DNA of 64,000 nt from Verticillium longisporum (lineage: Eukaryota > Ascomycota > Sordariomycetes > Glomerellales > Plectosphaerellaceae): contig JAETXT010000002.1 of NCBI GenBank assembly GCA_019188255.1, positions 682,001 to 746,000 of the forward strand, written 5' to 3'. Of this stretch, positions 23,576 through 35,101 are shown one piece after another (the first letter of the stretch is position 1; every line of letters starts with the position of its first letter). The notes beneath the pieces are model-generated. The model was not told where the DNA came from. It saw nothing but the letters and a program-made list of their open reading frames with translations, and ran no database searches. Made by a program: the position numbers and the translations under genes.

Positions 23576-24592
23576 ATGCTCGAAACGGTCGTTGAAGTTG
23601 ACGAGAATGAGTATTCGGCGAGGGACTCCGTCTCGACACGGGGGTCCGAGACGCGCATGCTTGAGAGGGGAATGGACGCACTCGCAGCAGCAGTACAAGG
23701 TTGGTCTTAGTAACGTCCCAGTTGTATCCTGATGCTGATCTGGGCTTTGACAGCATTCCACGATGGTGATTTGGGTCGACCACGCGAGAGCGACCGTATC
23801 CGCAAAGGATCGATCCCCAAGCCAATTCATTTGAGATCTTCCAGACCGGCAAATCTGGGGCAAACTCAAAATAGTATTGGCCGTCGAGATTCAGTTGTCT
23901 CACGACTGCCACCGTCGGAGCAGGCAACTCTGGCCTGTGGCAGCACCTCAAATCGCCTTAAACCCGACTCCAGCGACTGCAAGCATGGGAACAATACCGA
24001 GCAGAATGTCTCACAATCAACGAGATTTCGCACGTGGGAGAAAAGTCTTCTGGGCTCCCTGCGGCAGATGCGACTTGACGAAGAGAAGCGCCTCGTCGAC
24101 CGACGGGAAAGCTTGCATATCGAGATCCCCGCCAGTCCTAGGTCTCCTATCGGCCGTCGACTATCAGAATTGCAGACTCCACCGTTTCCGTCTCGCTCAA
24201 ATGGCGAAGATCGTGGTGCCCAGGACGGCCACGGCGGAACCCCATATGCAAGCTGCGGAGCTTATCAGCTTGTCTACGCCAACTCTACCCTGCAGGACCT
24301 TCATCATCAGCTCGACGATTCGAGGCGCTTCTTGGATTCAATGATCAAGCTCAAAGTAAAGAGTCCCGGGCCTGAGGAGAAGAAGAAGCAGGCGACAAGC
24401 ACCTCCGAGACAATCATGCGGATGCTCAACCGGCTTGAGAATGCATGTGGAAGGATTCTGCGTGAACAGGAGCTATTGGCCAATGAGATGGAATCAAGAG
24501 CCCCTGACGAGAAGTGGAAGAACATGCTCGACACCGTGATGACTATGGCCAGTGTCCTTCAAGTCGAGGGCAAAGTGGGAGAGGAGGCCTAG
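23576..24592 (+). CDS. Unrecognised Ser/Arg-rich protein with a C-terminal helical region
   Basis: Function unknown. Exon 1 23576-23699 and exon 2 23754-24592 give 320 residues. The intron has a GTTGGT donor and ends TTTGACAG; splicing joins MDALAAAVQ to AFHDGDLGR in frame, which is why I start at 23576 rather than at the Met inside exon 2. Residues about 50-130 are Ser/Arg-rich and look disordered. From about 210 the chain is predicted helical and charged (LHHQLDDSRRFLDSMIKLK; MRMLNRLENACGRILREQELL), suggesting a coiled coil. The fungal transcription-regulator C-terminus is one possibility, but no zinc cluster is present. It is the last host gene before the tRNA-Leu and the transposon island. 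Confidence 0.6.
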
Positions 24593-24898
24593 ACATCGCG
24601 AATGGTATGCAATGAATGAAGCCGAAAGACTGGATGCTATCAGTCGTAACTTACTCGTCGTACATTGCCTCTTGGACGTTGCCAATGATTCTTGCCCATG
24701 GAGGAGATAAACAGGAACAGCCTTAAACGCCGAACAAGGCAACAGTGGGCTCAGTGCCGACACGAATAGCCGCACTATGTCCAACACTACCTCGCCAATA
24801 CTCACACCACTTGGGTGAGGTGAATTAAACTAACCATATATCGTCTCCACCCACACTTTAGCATTATGAACCCACCTAAGTGCCCTTCAAGAATCTCC
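24593..24898. other. Intergenic, nothing recognised
   Basis: The 3' flank of the preceding gene. No supportable ORF is present, and composition is still normal, in contrast to the AT-rich island that begins about 100 bp after it. Confidence 0.5.
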
Positions 24899-24995
24899 GG
24901 TGAGGTGGCCGAGTTGGTTATGGCGCCAGGTTAAGGTCTCCTTAACAGATTTCCTAGTAGGGCAACCCGCGCGAGTTCGAGTCTCGTCCTCATCA
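24899..24995 (+). tRNA. Probable tRNA-Leu (anticodon AAG) with intron
   Basis: The acceptor stem GGTGAGG pairs with CCTCATC (one G-U), followed by discriminator A. The D-arm is TGGCCGAGTTGGTTATGGCG. The anticodon loop TTAAGG gives AAG, with an intron of about 14 nt directly after position 37. There is a long variable arm (GGG-CAA-CCC) and a T-arm GCGAG-TTCGAGT-CTCGT. The long variable arm and AAG fit leucine. The anticodon stem CCAGG/CCTAG has one mismatch, so it may be a diverged or inactive copy. The RIPed island starts immediately downstream. Confidence 0.7.
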
Positions 24996-25061
24996 ATAAT
25001 ACTTTTTAGTTCTAATAATAATCTTTTACTTCGAGGGCTCAGCTACGAATTGTTTAACTAA

Positions 25062-25095
25062 GGTTGCTACTAGTACTATACCCCGACTAAATAAG
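25062..25095 (+). repeat. Left arm of a diverged terminal inverted repeat
   Basis: Begins GGTTGCTACTAGTACTAT and continues into CCCCGACTAAATA. It matches the reverse complement of 39016-39047 at about 26 of 34 positions, with the cores ACTAGTA and ACCCCGA identical. Read as one end of an old DNA transposon whose interior (about 3.1 kb once the nested retroelement is removed) is RIPed. No target duplication was clear. Confidence 0.45.
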
Positions 25096-26578
25096 TTAAA
25101 TATAGGTATTAGATTTAGTTATTTAGTCCGCTAAATTCAACGGATTTAGTTATTTAGTCCTATTTATAAATATCTAATTTATTTAATTAATAATAAAGCT
25201 ATTACGATAGTTATTAGCCTACCTAAGACCTAGATTCTATAATATTAAGACGATTCGCTATTATCGAGCCCTAATATAACCCTCCTAGCTAAATTACTCC
25301 TCGATGAAATTAGTTATTAAAGTATTAAAGCTCTTCTAGTATATTTAAAGCTATTCTTAACCTCTACGATATTAGAATTAGCTTCGAGAGGCTAAATGCC
25401 CTTTTATAATTTACCGATATTATAAATATCGCTAAGATATTAAGGGTAAACTTATTAATAATAGGATATACCTCTTAATAGCTTAATTATTAAATAATAA
25501 AGTCCTTAATAATAAAGTCCTATAAGAGATTAAAGCTAAGATATTTATTAAGCTTAGAATTAAATATTAGAACTCTCTAATACTTATTCTATACTTAATC
25601 GTCGAAGCTTATTAAGGGTATTATAGGCTAAAGGTCCTATAGCCGTTTAAAGCCGCCTTAGCTATAGTCTCTTTAAAGATTCGAGGAGGATATAGAAGGA
25701 GAGTAATACTAGCGCTCCTATTATTAATAGAGGCCTTATTATATATAATAAAGCTATATAAGCTATTCTAAACTTAATTACTATATTTAAAGCTATTAAT
25801 ATCTAAGGCTAGAATAGAGGATTATAATAGCTATATAGAGAGGGGACTCCTTAAGCTTTATATAATATTAATTTAATTTCTATTATATATTAATAATAGA
25901 TAAATAGAAATAATAATGTAAATCTTTAATAAAAGCCTCGAAATACTATAATATATCTATATATTTATTATAGATATATTCTAGAAGTATTTAATTAATT
26001 AGAAGTAATATAAATTATTTATTTCGCTAATACTATATTTATCTATAAATATTTAAAGAAATTTACTTTTCCTATTATTAGCTATTATTATTTAGATTAT
26101 TAAAAAACGCCTTCTATTCTTCTATCCTCTCTAGGATATACTCTATTCTAATAAGAACTTCTTAGAGGGTATTATAGCTCTTATCTTTATTCTATCTTTA
26201 TATTTATATTATTTATCGATAAAGGGGCTTGAGGGTAATATAAAGCTTTATTAAAAGGTATTAGTCTTTAAGGAGGAGGTAATCTTTAATAGGAATTTAT
26301 TTATAAAGGTTAACTTTATATATATTTCTAATTAAGAAGCTTTAGATATTACTCTTCTTCTTTAAAGCTTAATTAAATATTAAATATATTAAATTCTATT
26401 AAGTTTTATTATTTAATAATAATTAAAGCTCTATTATTATTTATTAATAGAAAAGGAACTCTTAACTTTAAATTTCCTTTATTATAATATATTAAAAGTA
26501 TTTACTTTATTATAGAGAAGATCTTATTTATTTAACGATATTATAAAGCTTTCCTATTAAGCCCTTCTTCTATTAGAA

Positions 26579-26583
26579 GTATA
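26579..26583 (+). repeat. Target-site duplication, left copy (GTATA)
   Basis: GTATA directly precedes the 5' LTR. The same five bases directly follow the 3' LTR at 37436-37440. A 5-bp duplication is the usual footprint of LTR retrotransposon integrase. Confidence 0.85.
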
Positions 26584-26872
26584 TATTAAACTAATATTAG
26601 GGGATTACCTAGGTCGGTAATTACTATATAGGATTCACTAATATAGTAATTACTAGGGCTAGGATTTATAGCTCTTAGGAGTACGTAATTTATAGCTTAC
26701 GTAATCGGTAAATTAGATAGGTATATCTAATTTACGTAAATAGCGGTAATTTAGAGAGATAGAATTATTAATAATTATAACCCTTATATTACCTACCCTA
26801 CCGATTTAGAGCTCTTAGGTATAGCTAAAGTAATGAATTAGGGTTTATATAAATAGTAAAGCCCTCTTAATA
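26584..26872 (+). repeat. 5' LTR of the Ty1/copia element (289 bp)
   Basis: A near-identical 289-bp direct repeat of 37147-37435. It starts TATTAAACTAATATTAG and ends CCCTCTTAATA; the ends would have been TG...CA before RIP. Differences between the two LTRs are mostly transitions, which RIP itself explains, so they cannot date the insertion. No primer-binding site was recognised after it. Confidence 0.9.
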
Positions 26873-27877
26873 CTAATTAATATTACGTTTAATATAATAT
26901 AGAATAGCTAGAGCTAGAGAAGTTAGGATCGATCCTATAAATAGTAAATTCGCTATATATAAGCTTATTAATTATATTTTATAAATAATTATAAGAGTAC
27001 TATTTACTTTAAATACTTTAGGACTCTTATAAGAGCTTAGTAGTAGGGAAATCCCCTATTATATAATCTATAGGAGTACTATCTACTTCGAGTACCTTAG
27101 GACTCCTATACTTAAGATTACTACCTAGGCTATATTATTAACTACTAAACCCGATAAACGAAGCTCTACGGAATAGTTAATTAGCTATAATAGAGCTTTA
27201 ATAAAATTAGCGATAATAAGTTCCTCGGATTATAGTAATAGCTCTATAATAGAGCTAAAGAGCATTAAAAAGATATAATAGGAGTTCGATAGTATTCTAG
27301 AAGAACTTAGTATATTACGTTTAACGTAGAAGGTTAGGAAGGGTCTCGATATTAACTTTATCGTTTATAGAATAGAATTATAGTTCCTTAGATTATTAGA
27401 TTTAATATCTATAGATCTTAAGAGCGCCTAGATCCTTAAAGTAATAAGTATATATAGGACTATAAAGGGAGTTTACCTCCTAGAAGCGTTTATCGAAGAC
27501 TTCTAGGGCTAGACTAAAGAGGACTTTAATTCCTATAATATAACGATTATTTAAGCGTTAAAGGTATATCTAGTAGAGCGTAGGATCCCTCTTCTAGGAG
27601 TAGTAAATACTAAAACGTCGAAGAGACTAATCCTAATACTTTTATAGGAAGAGATACCCGATATAATAGAATCGATTATTATTAATCGGGATTTAATATT
27701 CTAAAGAGTAGAAGAATAGCGAGATTAATAGGACGATAAATAATAACCTATAAGGAATGCTTAGCTAATTTAAATCCGAAAACTATAAACGGGGAGGATA
27801 GATCCCCGATAGCCCCTAGTTCTAGGGTTATTTAATTAATAGAATAGGTAATCTAGCTAATAAGAGATTATACTTTA

Positions 27878-29737
27878 ACGTGCATGATAAGCAAGTGGGC
27901 CAAACAAGCAAGTGGGCCACCTGACGACGAAAACGCGACCTTCTTACGTTAACCATTAATTCCTCCACCAACAACGATGTCTCCGCCCTCACAAGAACGT
28001 CAATTACAGCTTGCTCTTCAGGCTATTCAAAATGACCCAGATCTCAGTATACGCGCTGCGACAAATATCTTTGGTGTTCCCCGAATGACCTTGACGCGTC
28101 GACTACGCGGTATTACTTCGCAACGCGACAGGATCCCCCTCAATCGAAATTTGACGGAGCTCGAGGAGTTAACGATTGTTCAATACATACTTGAGCTAAA
28201 TTCCCGAGCATTTCCTCCCCGGCTTTGTGAGGTTGAAGATATGGCTAATCGACTGCTAGCCGACCGCGACGCGCCGAGTGTCGGGAAGCGCTGGGCCTCA
28301 AACTTCGTCAGGCGACAACCAGAGCTTAAGACGCGTTTCTTTCGCAGATATGACTATCAGAGAGCCCAATGCGAAGATCCCGAGGCAATTCGCGATTGGT
28401 TCGCGCTCGTAAAGAACACAATCGCCAAATACGGTATCGCGGAGCCTGATATCTATAACTTCGATGAGACTGGGTTTATGATGGGCGTTATCGGGTCCGG
28501 AATGGTCGTTACGAACGCCGAAAGACGTTCTAATACGAAAATGGTCCAACCAGGAGGTCGGGAATGGGTGACAGTGATCCAAGGCGTTGGCGCAGACGGG
28601 TGGTGTGTCCCGCCGTTCATCATTATGGCGGGCAAAAATCACCTCTCAAGCTGGTACGAAGACAGCCCTCTACCTCACGACTGGGTAATCGCTACGACAG
28701 ACAAAGGCTGGACAACAAATGAGAAAGGTCTAGAATGGATTCAGCATTTTGACAAGCATACCAAGCCCCGTCGGTCGGCCGGATATCGCCTCCTTATCCT
28801 AGATGGGCACCAAAGTCACCATTCCGTTGAGTTCGAGCTCTACTGCAAGGAAAACAACATCATTACGCTATGCATGCCTCCCCATTCATCTCACCTACTT
28901 CAACCTCTTGATGTTGGCTGTTTTGGCCCGCTAAAGCAGGCCTACGGTCGGCAAATTGAGAAGAAGATGAGGGCAGGTACAAGCCACATCACGAAGGAGG
29001 ACTTCTTTCCCGCGTTTTTCGCAGCTTTCAAAGAAGCTATGACGGAAAGGAATATCAAGGGGGTTCAGAGGTGCTGGGCTTGTCCCAATGAGCCCCGAAA
29101 TTGTGGTTTCAAAGCTGGATGTGAAGCTACGGACACCGACGCCCGTCGAGGGGGTCCCCGATACATCAGAACCTTGGGTCTCCCAAACGCCTCACAACCC
29201 GATTGAAGCTAGCTGTCAGTCAGAGTTTATTAAAGGTCGAATCGCCCGACACCAAGGAAGCTCTCCGACGTCGATTCTTAACGCTATAGACCACTTTACC
29301 AAGGGGACGCGTGGAATCATGCATCAACTCGCCCTATTGAAGTCGGAGAACCAGATCCTTCGAGACGAGAACGCGACACTCAGCAAGCGTCGGAGAGCTA
29401 AGAAAACACGTCTCAGGCAAGGAGGGAGTCTAACTCTAGGTGAGGGACAGGAGATACAAACCAATATCGAGGTTCAGGTCCAGATAAATGAGGAAACGCG
29501 TCAGAGAAGCAGTCGCCAACCAAGGGACGGGACGAAGAAACGGCGCTGCGGTGTCTGCGGCGAGCCTGGACATAATGCGCGAACTTGTCAGCTGGAGACG
29601 AGGGCTTCTGAAGAAGAGGATTTCAAGTAGTTTCAATTGATTTAAGGCGTTAGGGTTCACCGGGATGCTGCTGTCGTCGCATGGTCGTGGTCAGGTGGCC
29701 CACTTGCTTGTTTGGCCCACTTGCTTATCATGCACGT
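27878..29737 (+). mobile_element. pogo/Fot1-class DNA transposon, element A (1860 bp)
   Basis: Flanked by TA duplications (27876-27877 and 29738-29739). Terminal inverted repeats of about 47 bp are almost perfect and start ACGTGCATGATAAGC. Each TIR contains two direct copies of the motif AAGCAAGTGGGCC 17 bp apart, which look like transposase binding sites. It carries a single transposase gene. Base composition is normal, with no RIP, in contrast to the flanking DNA, so it entered after the surrounding copia element was mutated. Confidence 0.95.
27977..29630 (+). CDS. pogo-family transposase of element A, one frame break
   Basis: Cuts and pastes element A. N-terminal psq-type helix-turn-helix (RQLQLALQAIQNDPDLSI...PRMTLTRRLRG, about 8-45), then a CENP-B/Tc5-type DNA-binding domain (about 55-125), then the DDE catalytic core with D163 (NFDETGF), D276 (LDGHQSHHS) and D312 (QPLDVGCFGPLK), a DD35D spacing. 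The first frame stops at 29206. Homology continues from about 29065 in another frame (MSPEIVVSKLDVKLRTPTP) through a coiled segment to a CCHC zinc knuckle (CGVCGEPGHNARTC) and a stop at 29630. The switch falls at the G-run 29059-29063, where bases appear missing. It is either a single indel in the element or an assembly error. Otherwise it looks intact. Confidence 0.9.
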
Positions 29738-32700
29738 TAATCGTAAAGAAATAAAACCTTACCCCTAAATATTACTTAGAACCTATTAGCTTAATATTAT
29801 ATTCTATTATTATATAAATTAATAAATTTATTAATCGATAGAGCTATAATTAAATAATTCGTATCGTTCTAGAATAAGGAGAGTAATTATTCTAAGGAGA
29901 TATATAATATCCTTAACGATAAAATATATATCTTTATAGACGTTTACGAACTATTATAAATCCGCTATATATAGCTCTATATATTCTTCCTAAATATACT
30001 TTTAAGGTATATATAAACTTTCTTCCTAGAATATATAAACTAGAGTATAGGAATCTATTAAATATATTTAATAATTAAATAATAATTTAATTTAGAGATT
30101 AATAGAATATAGTATTATATAGACTAGAGCTCGATAACGTTTTATTCTATAATAATAGAAGCTAATAATATAGGAAAGCTACGAATAGAAGTTCTCTAGA
30201 TCCTTCTAGATAGGCTTTAGTAATATTAGAGAATACTTAATTATATATTTAAAGAAGAGATTTATCTCTATATAAATATTTTAAAGGTAGTTTAAAGCGT
30301 CCTAGAGCTAAAGATTATATTAATAAAGCTAGAGCGATCTTTTAATATATTATCTATATAGCTTAAGAGTATATTAAAGGTAGAGGAGAATATTAGAATG
30401 CTTAGGTACTTCTATATTAATAGACGTTATAGGAGCGGATATCGCTAGGCTAGTAGAAGGGGAGATCGTAGAGAGTAATTAATATATAGAATTAATAATC
30501 ATTAATTATCTAGAATTCGTAAATATTAGATATATTCTAAATTAGATTATAGATCGACGAAGTACTCTCCTAAGGAGTAATAATATTCGAAAGAGTAATA
30601 GAAACGTATATAGGAAGTATATAGGGATTAATAGAAGGGATACTATTAGTTTTTAATAGTAATAGAACCTATTAAGAGCTCGGAATTAGATAATCCTATT
30701 TCCGATAAGCTAAGAGTAAACGATGCTTTTAAGTCTAATCCCGAGAACGAACTAATAAATACTTATATTATATACTTCCTAGTAAATAAATCGTTCTAAT
30801 ATAGAATTAAGGGGAATAGTCCGAAGGCTAAAATAATAGCTCTAATAGAATAGCTCTTTATTTAGTATTAGATTAATAGTACTTCTATATAATATAGTAT
30901 TATCCTTAATATAAATATAGTATTAGTTTCTATAATAGGAGCTTTATAAATAAAGGCCCTAATAGCTCTAATACTAAGCTTAATAATTAATAAATAGGGA
31001 ATAAAGGCTAGAATAAGATTTAGAATAGGAAATCCTATTTCTATAATAGAGGAGATTATTATTTTAATATTAATTAGGAGAATTATATTCTATATCGTCC
31101 TAATAAATACCCTATTCTTACTTTATATTAAAGATATAGACGATCTCGGAATCTACTTAGATAATATATATAACGAGCTAGTAAAGTATATTAAGGAGAT
31201 CTAGGAGCGTATATTTATTTTTCGTAAATAGAGCTATTTATAGTTCTTCCTAGATACGAAGACCTATACTAGCTCCGGGATTATATATATAATAGGGATA
31301 GAGAGTAATAGAGTCGTATTTCTAATAGAAATAGAGCTCTAATATATTTATAAGTAGTTCGGTTATTTATTTATAGAGAAGCTATAGAACTTATTCTAGA
31401 GAATAGACTAGGAAGTAAATCGGGACGCTCTAGAGCTAATAAACCGCTTCTATTACTATTATTAGATTAAAGGGAAATCTCTATAATACTTTAAATTTAC
31501 TTTAAAATTAGATATTAACTTTAATTATAAGATTTTAGTTAATATTATATATTTAAATAGAAAGCCTATTCTTTATATAATTAATATAAATATAGGATTC
31601 TAATCCGTAACTTTTATTCCTAATTTTATAATTCGTATAATATAGGAAGCTCTTAAGAGGTATTAATTAGATATATACCTTAGGCCTCTAGATATCGTAA
31701 TTATTAATGCTAGAACGAACTTTACCTCTATAGAGTTTAGGGTAGAAGTATGCCTCCTAAGTATAACCTACTATTAGATCCCTATAGAGGCCTATTAATT
31801 AATCGGTAAGGTTAAGAGCTATTATAAGCCGATATATAGAGCGTATAAGATCTTAAAAGTAGAATCTCGTAATACGAGCCTAGAATTACTATTTTAAGGA
31901 GCTATAAAGGTAATAAACGATATTATTAGGCTTAATAGATTAATACCTATATTACTTATATTCAGGGCGATACCTAGGATTATTATTAACTTAGCGCTTA
32001 TTACGACCTAGGTATAATACGCTAAAGCGGTTAATAAGGCAATAGCGGAGCTTTAGCGAATAGTCGCTAAGCGGAAGGTTAATAATGCTCTTAATACCTA
32101 TAATAGATTAGATACTAAGTAATTATTACCGAGATTACTAGAGCTAGGAAGCGATATTCTTATATTCTGAGAATAGGAGAAATAGACCGGTCCCTATAAG
32201 GTTATATCGGTTTCTAATATAGTAATTACGGTCGAAATAGTTAATAGCTTAATAGAGTTTAGAGGAATATATATTAAGCTATATAATAGATCACTAGATT
32301 AATAAATTAGGGAGATAATAGTAATTCGAATTCTAGAGACCCTAGAACTATTTAAATATTTAGAGCTAATTCTATTACGATAATATAGGAGACCTAGGAA
32401 GTTAATAAATACTACGAATCTATTATAAGTAGCTTTTATAGATCGTAAGAGTAATACGACTAGGACTTTATAAATTAAGTACTAATTTATTATTAAAAGG
32501 GAATAATAAGGGTACGACCTAATTATTTAATTATATAATAAAAGTAGAATAATAACCCCTAGGAAGCTATTTAAATAATCCGATTAAGAGGAAATCGATT
32601 TACTCCTAGTAGCTAGAGTAATCGTACTAATTAGGAGATCTGCATTTCCTAGTATTAAGATCTTTAGATATTAGCTTATAAGAGAGGTAAAAGGCCTCCC

Positions 32701-35101
32701 TTAAGCTCTATATAAGAAGTTAAGATTAATAGTTTAGGGATATAGTAACTAGGAGAAGATAACCCTATTAACGTAATCGCCTACGATTATATACTATAGC
32801 TAATAACTAATCCTAGTAATTACCTTAATGCTATAATAACGTAGCTATTAGTTAATATTCTATAATATTAATTAAGCCTATACTTAGAGCGCTATAGATC
32901 TATTATATAACGTTCTCCTATATATTCCTAAGGAGCTATAATATAGATACCCCGATAGAATCGTCTTCTACGTTATAAAGCCGCTCTATAGTATCGTAGA
33001 GTTAGGTCTCTATTAGTTTATAATCTATTAGCGCTATTATAGAGAGCGCTTAAATGCTATTCTAATAGGCTACGATCCGTATTTACTTCTAACTAGAGCT
33101 AGAGAGAGCTTTAGACTAATTAGAATATAGATTAACGATACCTTTAACCTCGGAGAGCCTATATTTATATAAAAGGAATAAATAGAGCTCGAAAGCGCTA
33201 GCTTCCGGGTAAAGCCTACTTCTATCCTTAATATAGGATCTAATAGTATCTTTAATAGCTATATTATTAAAGTTAGAATTAAAGATCTTACGATTTAATA
33301 GAAAGGCTAAGGTAATCGCTTAGAGCTAGTAACCCTAGGGATAATAAGCTTAGAGTAGGAATATATCGCTTAGAGAGCTTATAGTACTTATATTGCTTTA
33401 ATCTATTAATTAGAAGTAGCCTTCGATTTCTCTATTATAGCCTAAGCTAAGAACTTATAAGAGGATAACTTTAAATAGCTTAATAAATATATATAATAGT
33501 AGATCGCTAATATAGGCTATAGCCTAAATTATATACGCTTAGATCTCTTAATAGCTTAACTTTATATATTTATTAATAGCTCCTTTACTAATAATAAGGA
33601 CTTAAATTTATAGATTAGATTTATTATCCTCTTTAATAATAAATATTCCTATAATTAAGAGAATACCTTTATAGTATATAGTAATATCCTCTATTAATAA
33701 TCTATTAAATATAAACGGGTTATATATTTAGTTCTAGCTAGCGAGATCTATAGGATAATTAATAGCTTCGATATAGCTTATATCCTTAAATAGATACTCT
33801 AAGAGATCTATAAACGCTTAGAACTATTACTCTTATAGATAATTATCTATACTAATAGCTACTCGCTCTACTAATACCTAGTTTAATTAAGCGTAATAGT
33901 AGAGAAACGCTTAATAATAGATCTTATAGTATTATAGTAAAGCTACGAAGAATGCGAAGTTAACGACATTCGTTAAATCGCTAGAAGCGATAACCCTATA
34001 GATTTAATAATTAAAGGAACGCTAAACTAAATACTAGAAGCGCTAATAAGCTCTAACGAAGTTATAATTAGGATTAAAGGATAGATTAAATATTAAGAAA
34101 AGAATAATTAGGGGGTAAAGGTAATTAATATTAGTAAAAATATAATAAAGCCTAAAAACGAGTACCCTAGAAGTAAAAACGACGACCCTATAATTAATAA
34201 AATAATAAAGTAATCGCTCTATAAAGCGGACTAGGCCTTAGAATCCGAAGAATCTAAGTTTAATTACTCTAGCGAGTCCTACTAGAAGTAATTAAAGAGC
34301 TATAGAGCTATAGCCCGCCTAGCTACCTTATAGTTAATATTATAAAGACTATTAAGGTCCTTATTAGAATCGTTACCCTCCTTCGCCTCCTCCTCCTTAA
34401 TAATTATTAATATACTTTTTACGATAATATATTACTTCTCTATATCCTATATCCCCTATTAATTAATTATATAATTAAATAATTAGGGAAATAATAGAGA
34501 AGAGAGCTTATTAGTTTATTATTCTTATTTTAGGTAGCTAAAAACTTTATAATAAGCTTAAACGCCCTAACTAGACTATAGATAATAATCGTTAGAGCTA
34601 TAGATATTAGAAAATAGAGATTATAGAAGTTTATATTAATTTATAAGAGTATTTAGAAGTATATTTATAGTAATAGGAACCCTTAAGCTCTAAATCGTAA
34701 TATATACTATTAGCGCTAATTTTAATTTATTTACTAATAAGATAAGACTTTAAGTACCCTAAATAGGGGATTTTACGAATATTATTATATATATATACTA
34801 TATCCCGGATTAATAGCTCCTACGATTAATATTAACTAGGTTCTTACGCTTCGCTACTCTCTTAGTAGGAGGGGTAATAGGCGTAGGGGCTTTACGCTTA
34901 AGTAGTATTATCGAGGCTAGGATAAGAGAAAAAGAGAGAAAGAGAGAATAGTAAAAATAGGGATTTAGTAATCGTCGGAGCTCTAAAATAGTAAATTAAG
35001 CTAGCTAATCTTAAAAATAAAGAATCGTTATAAGGAAGAGGGAAAGTAAAAGAAATAGAATTATTATAATTTATTAATTAAATATATAGATTTATAGAGT
35101 A

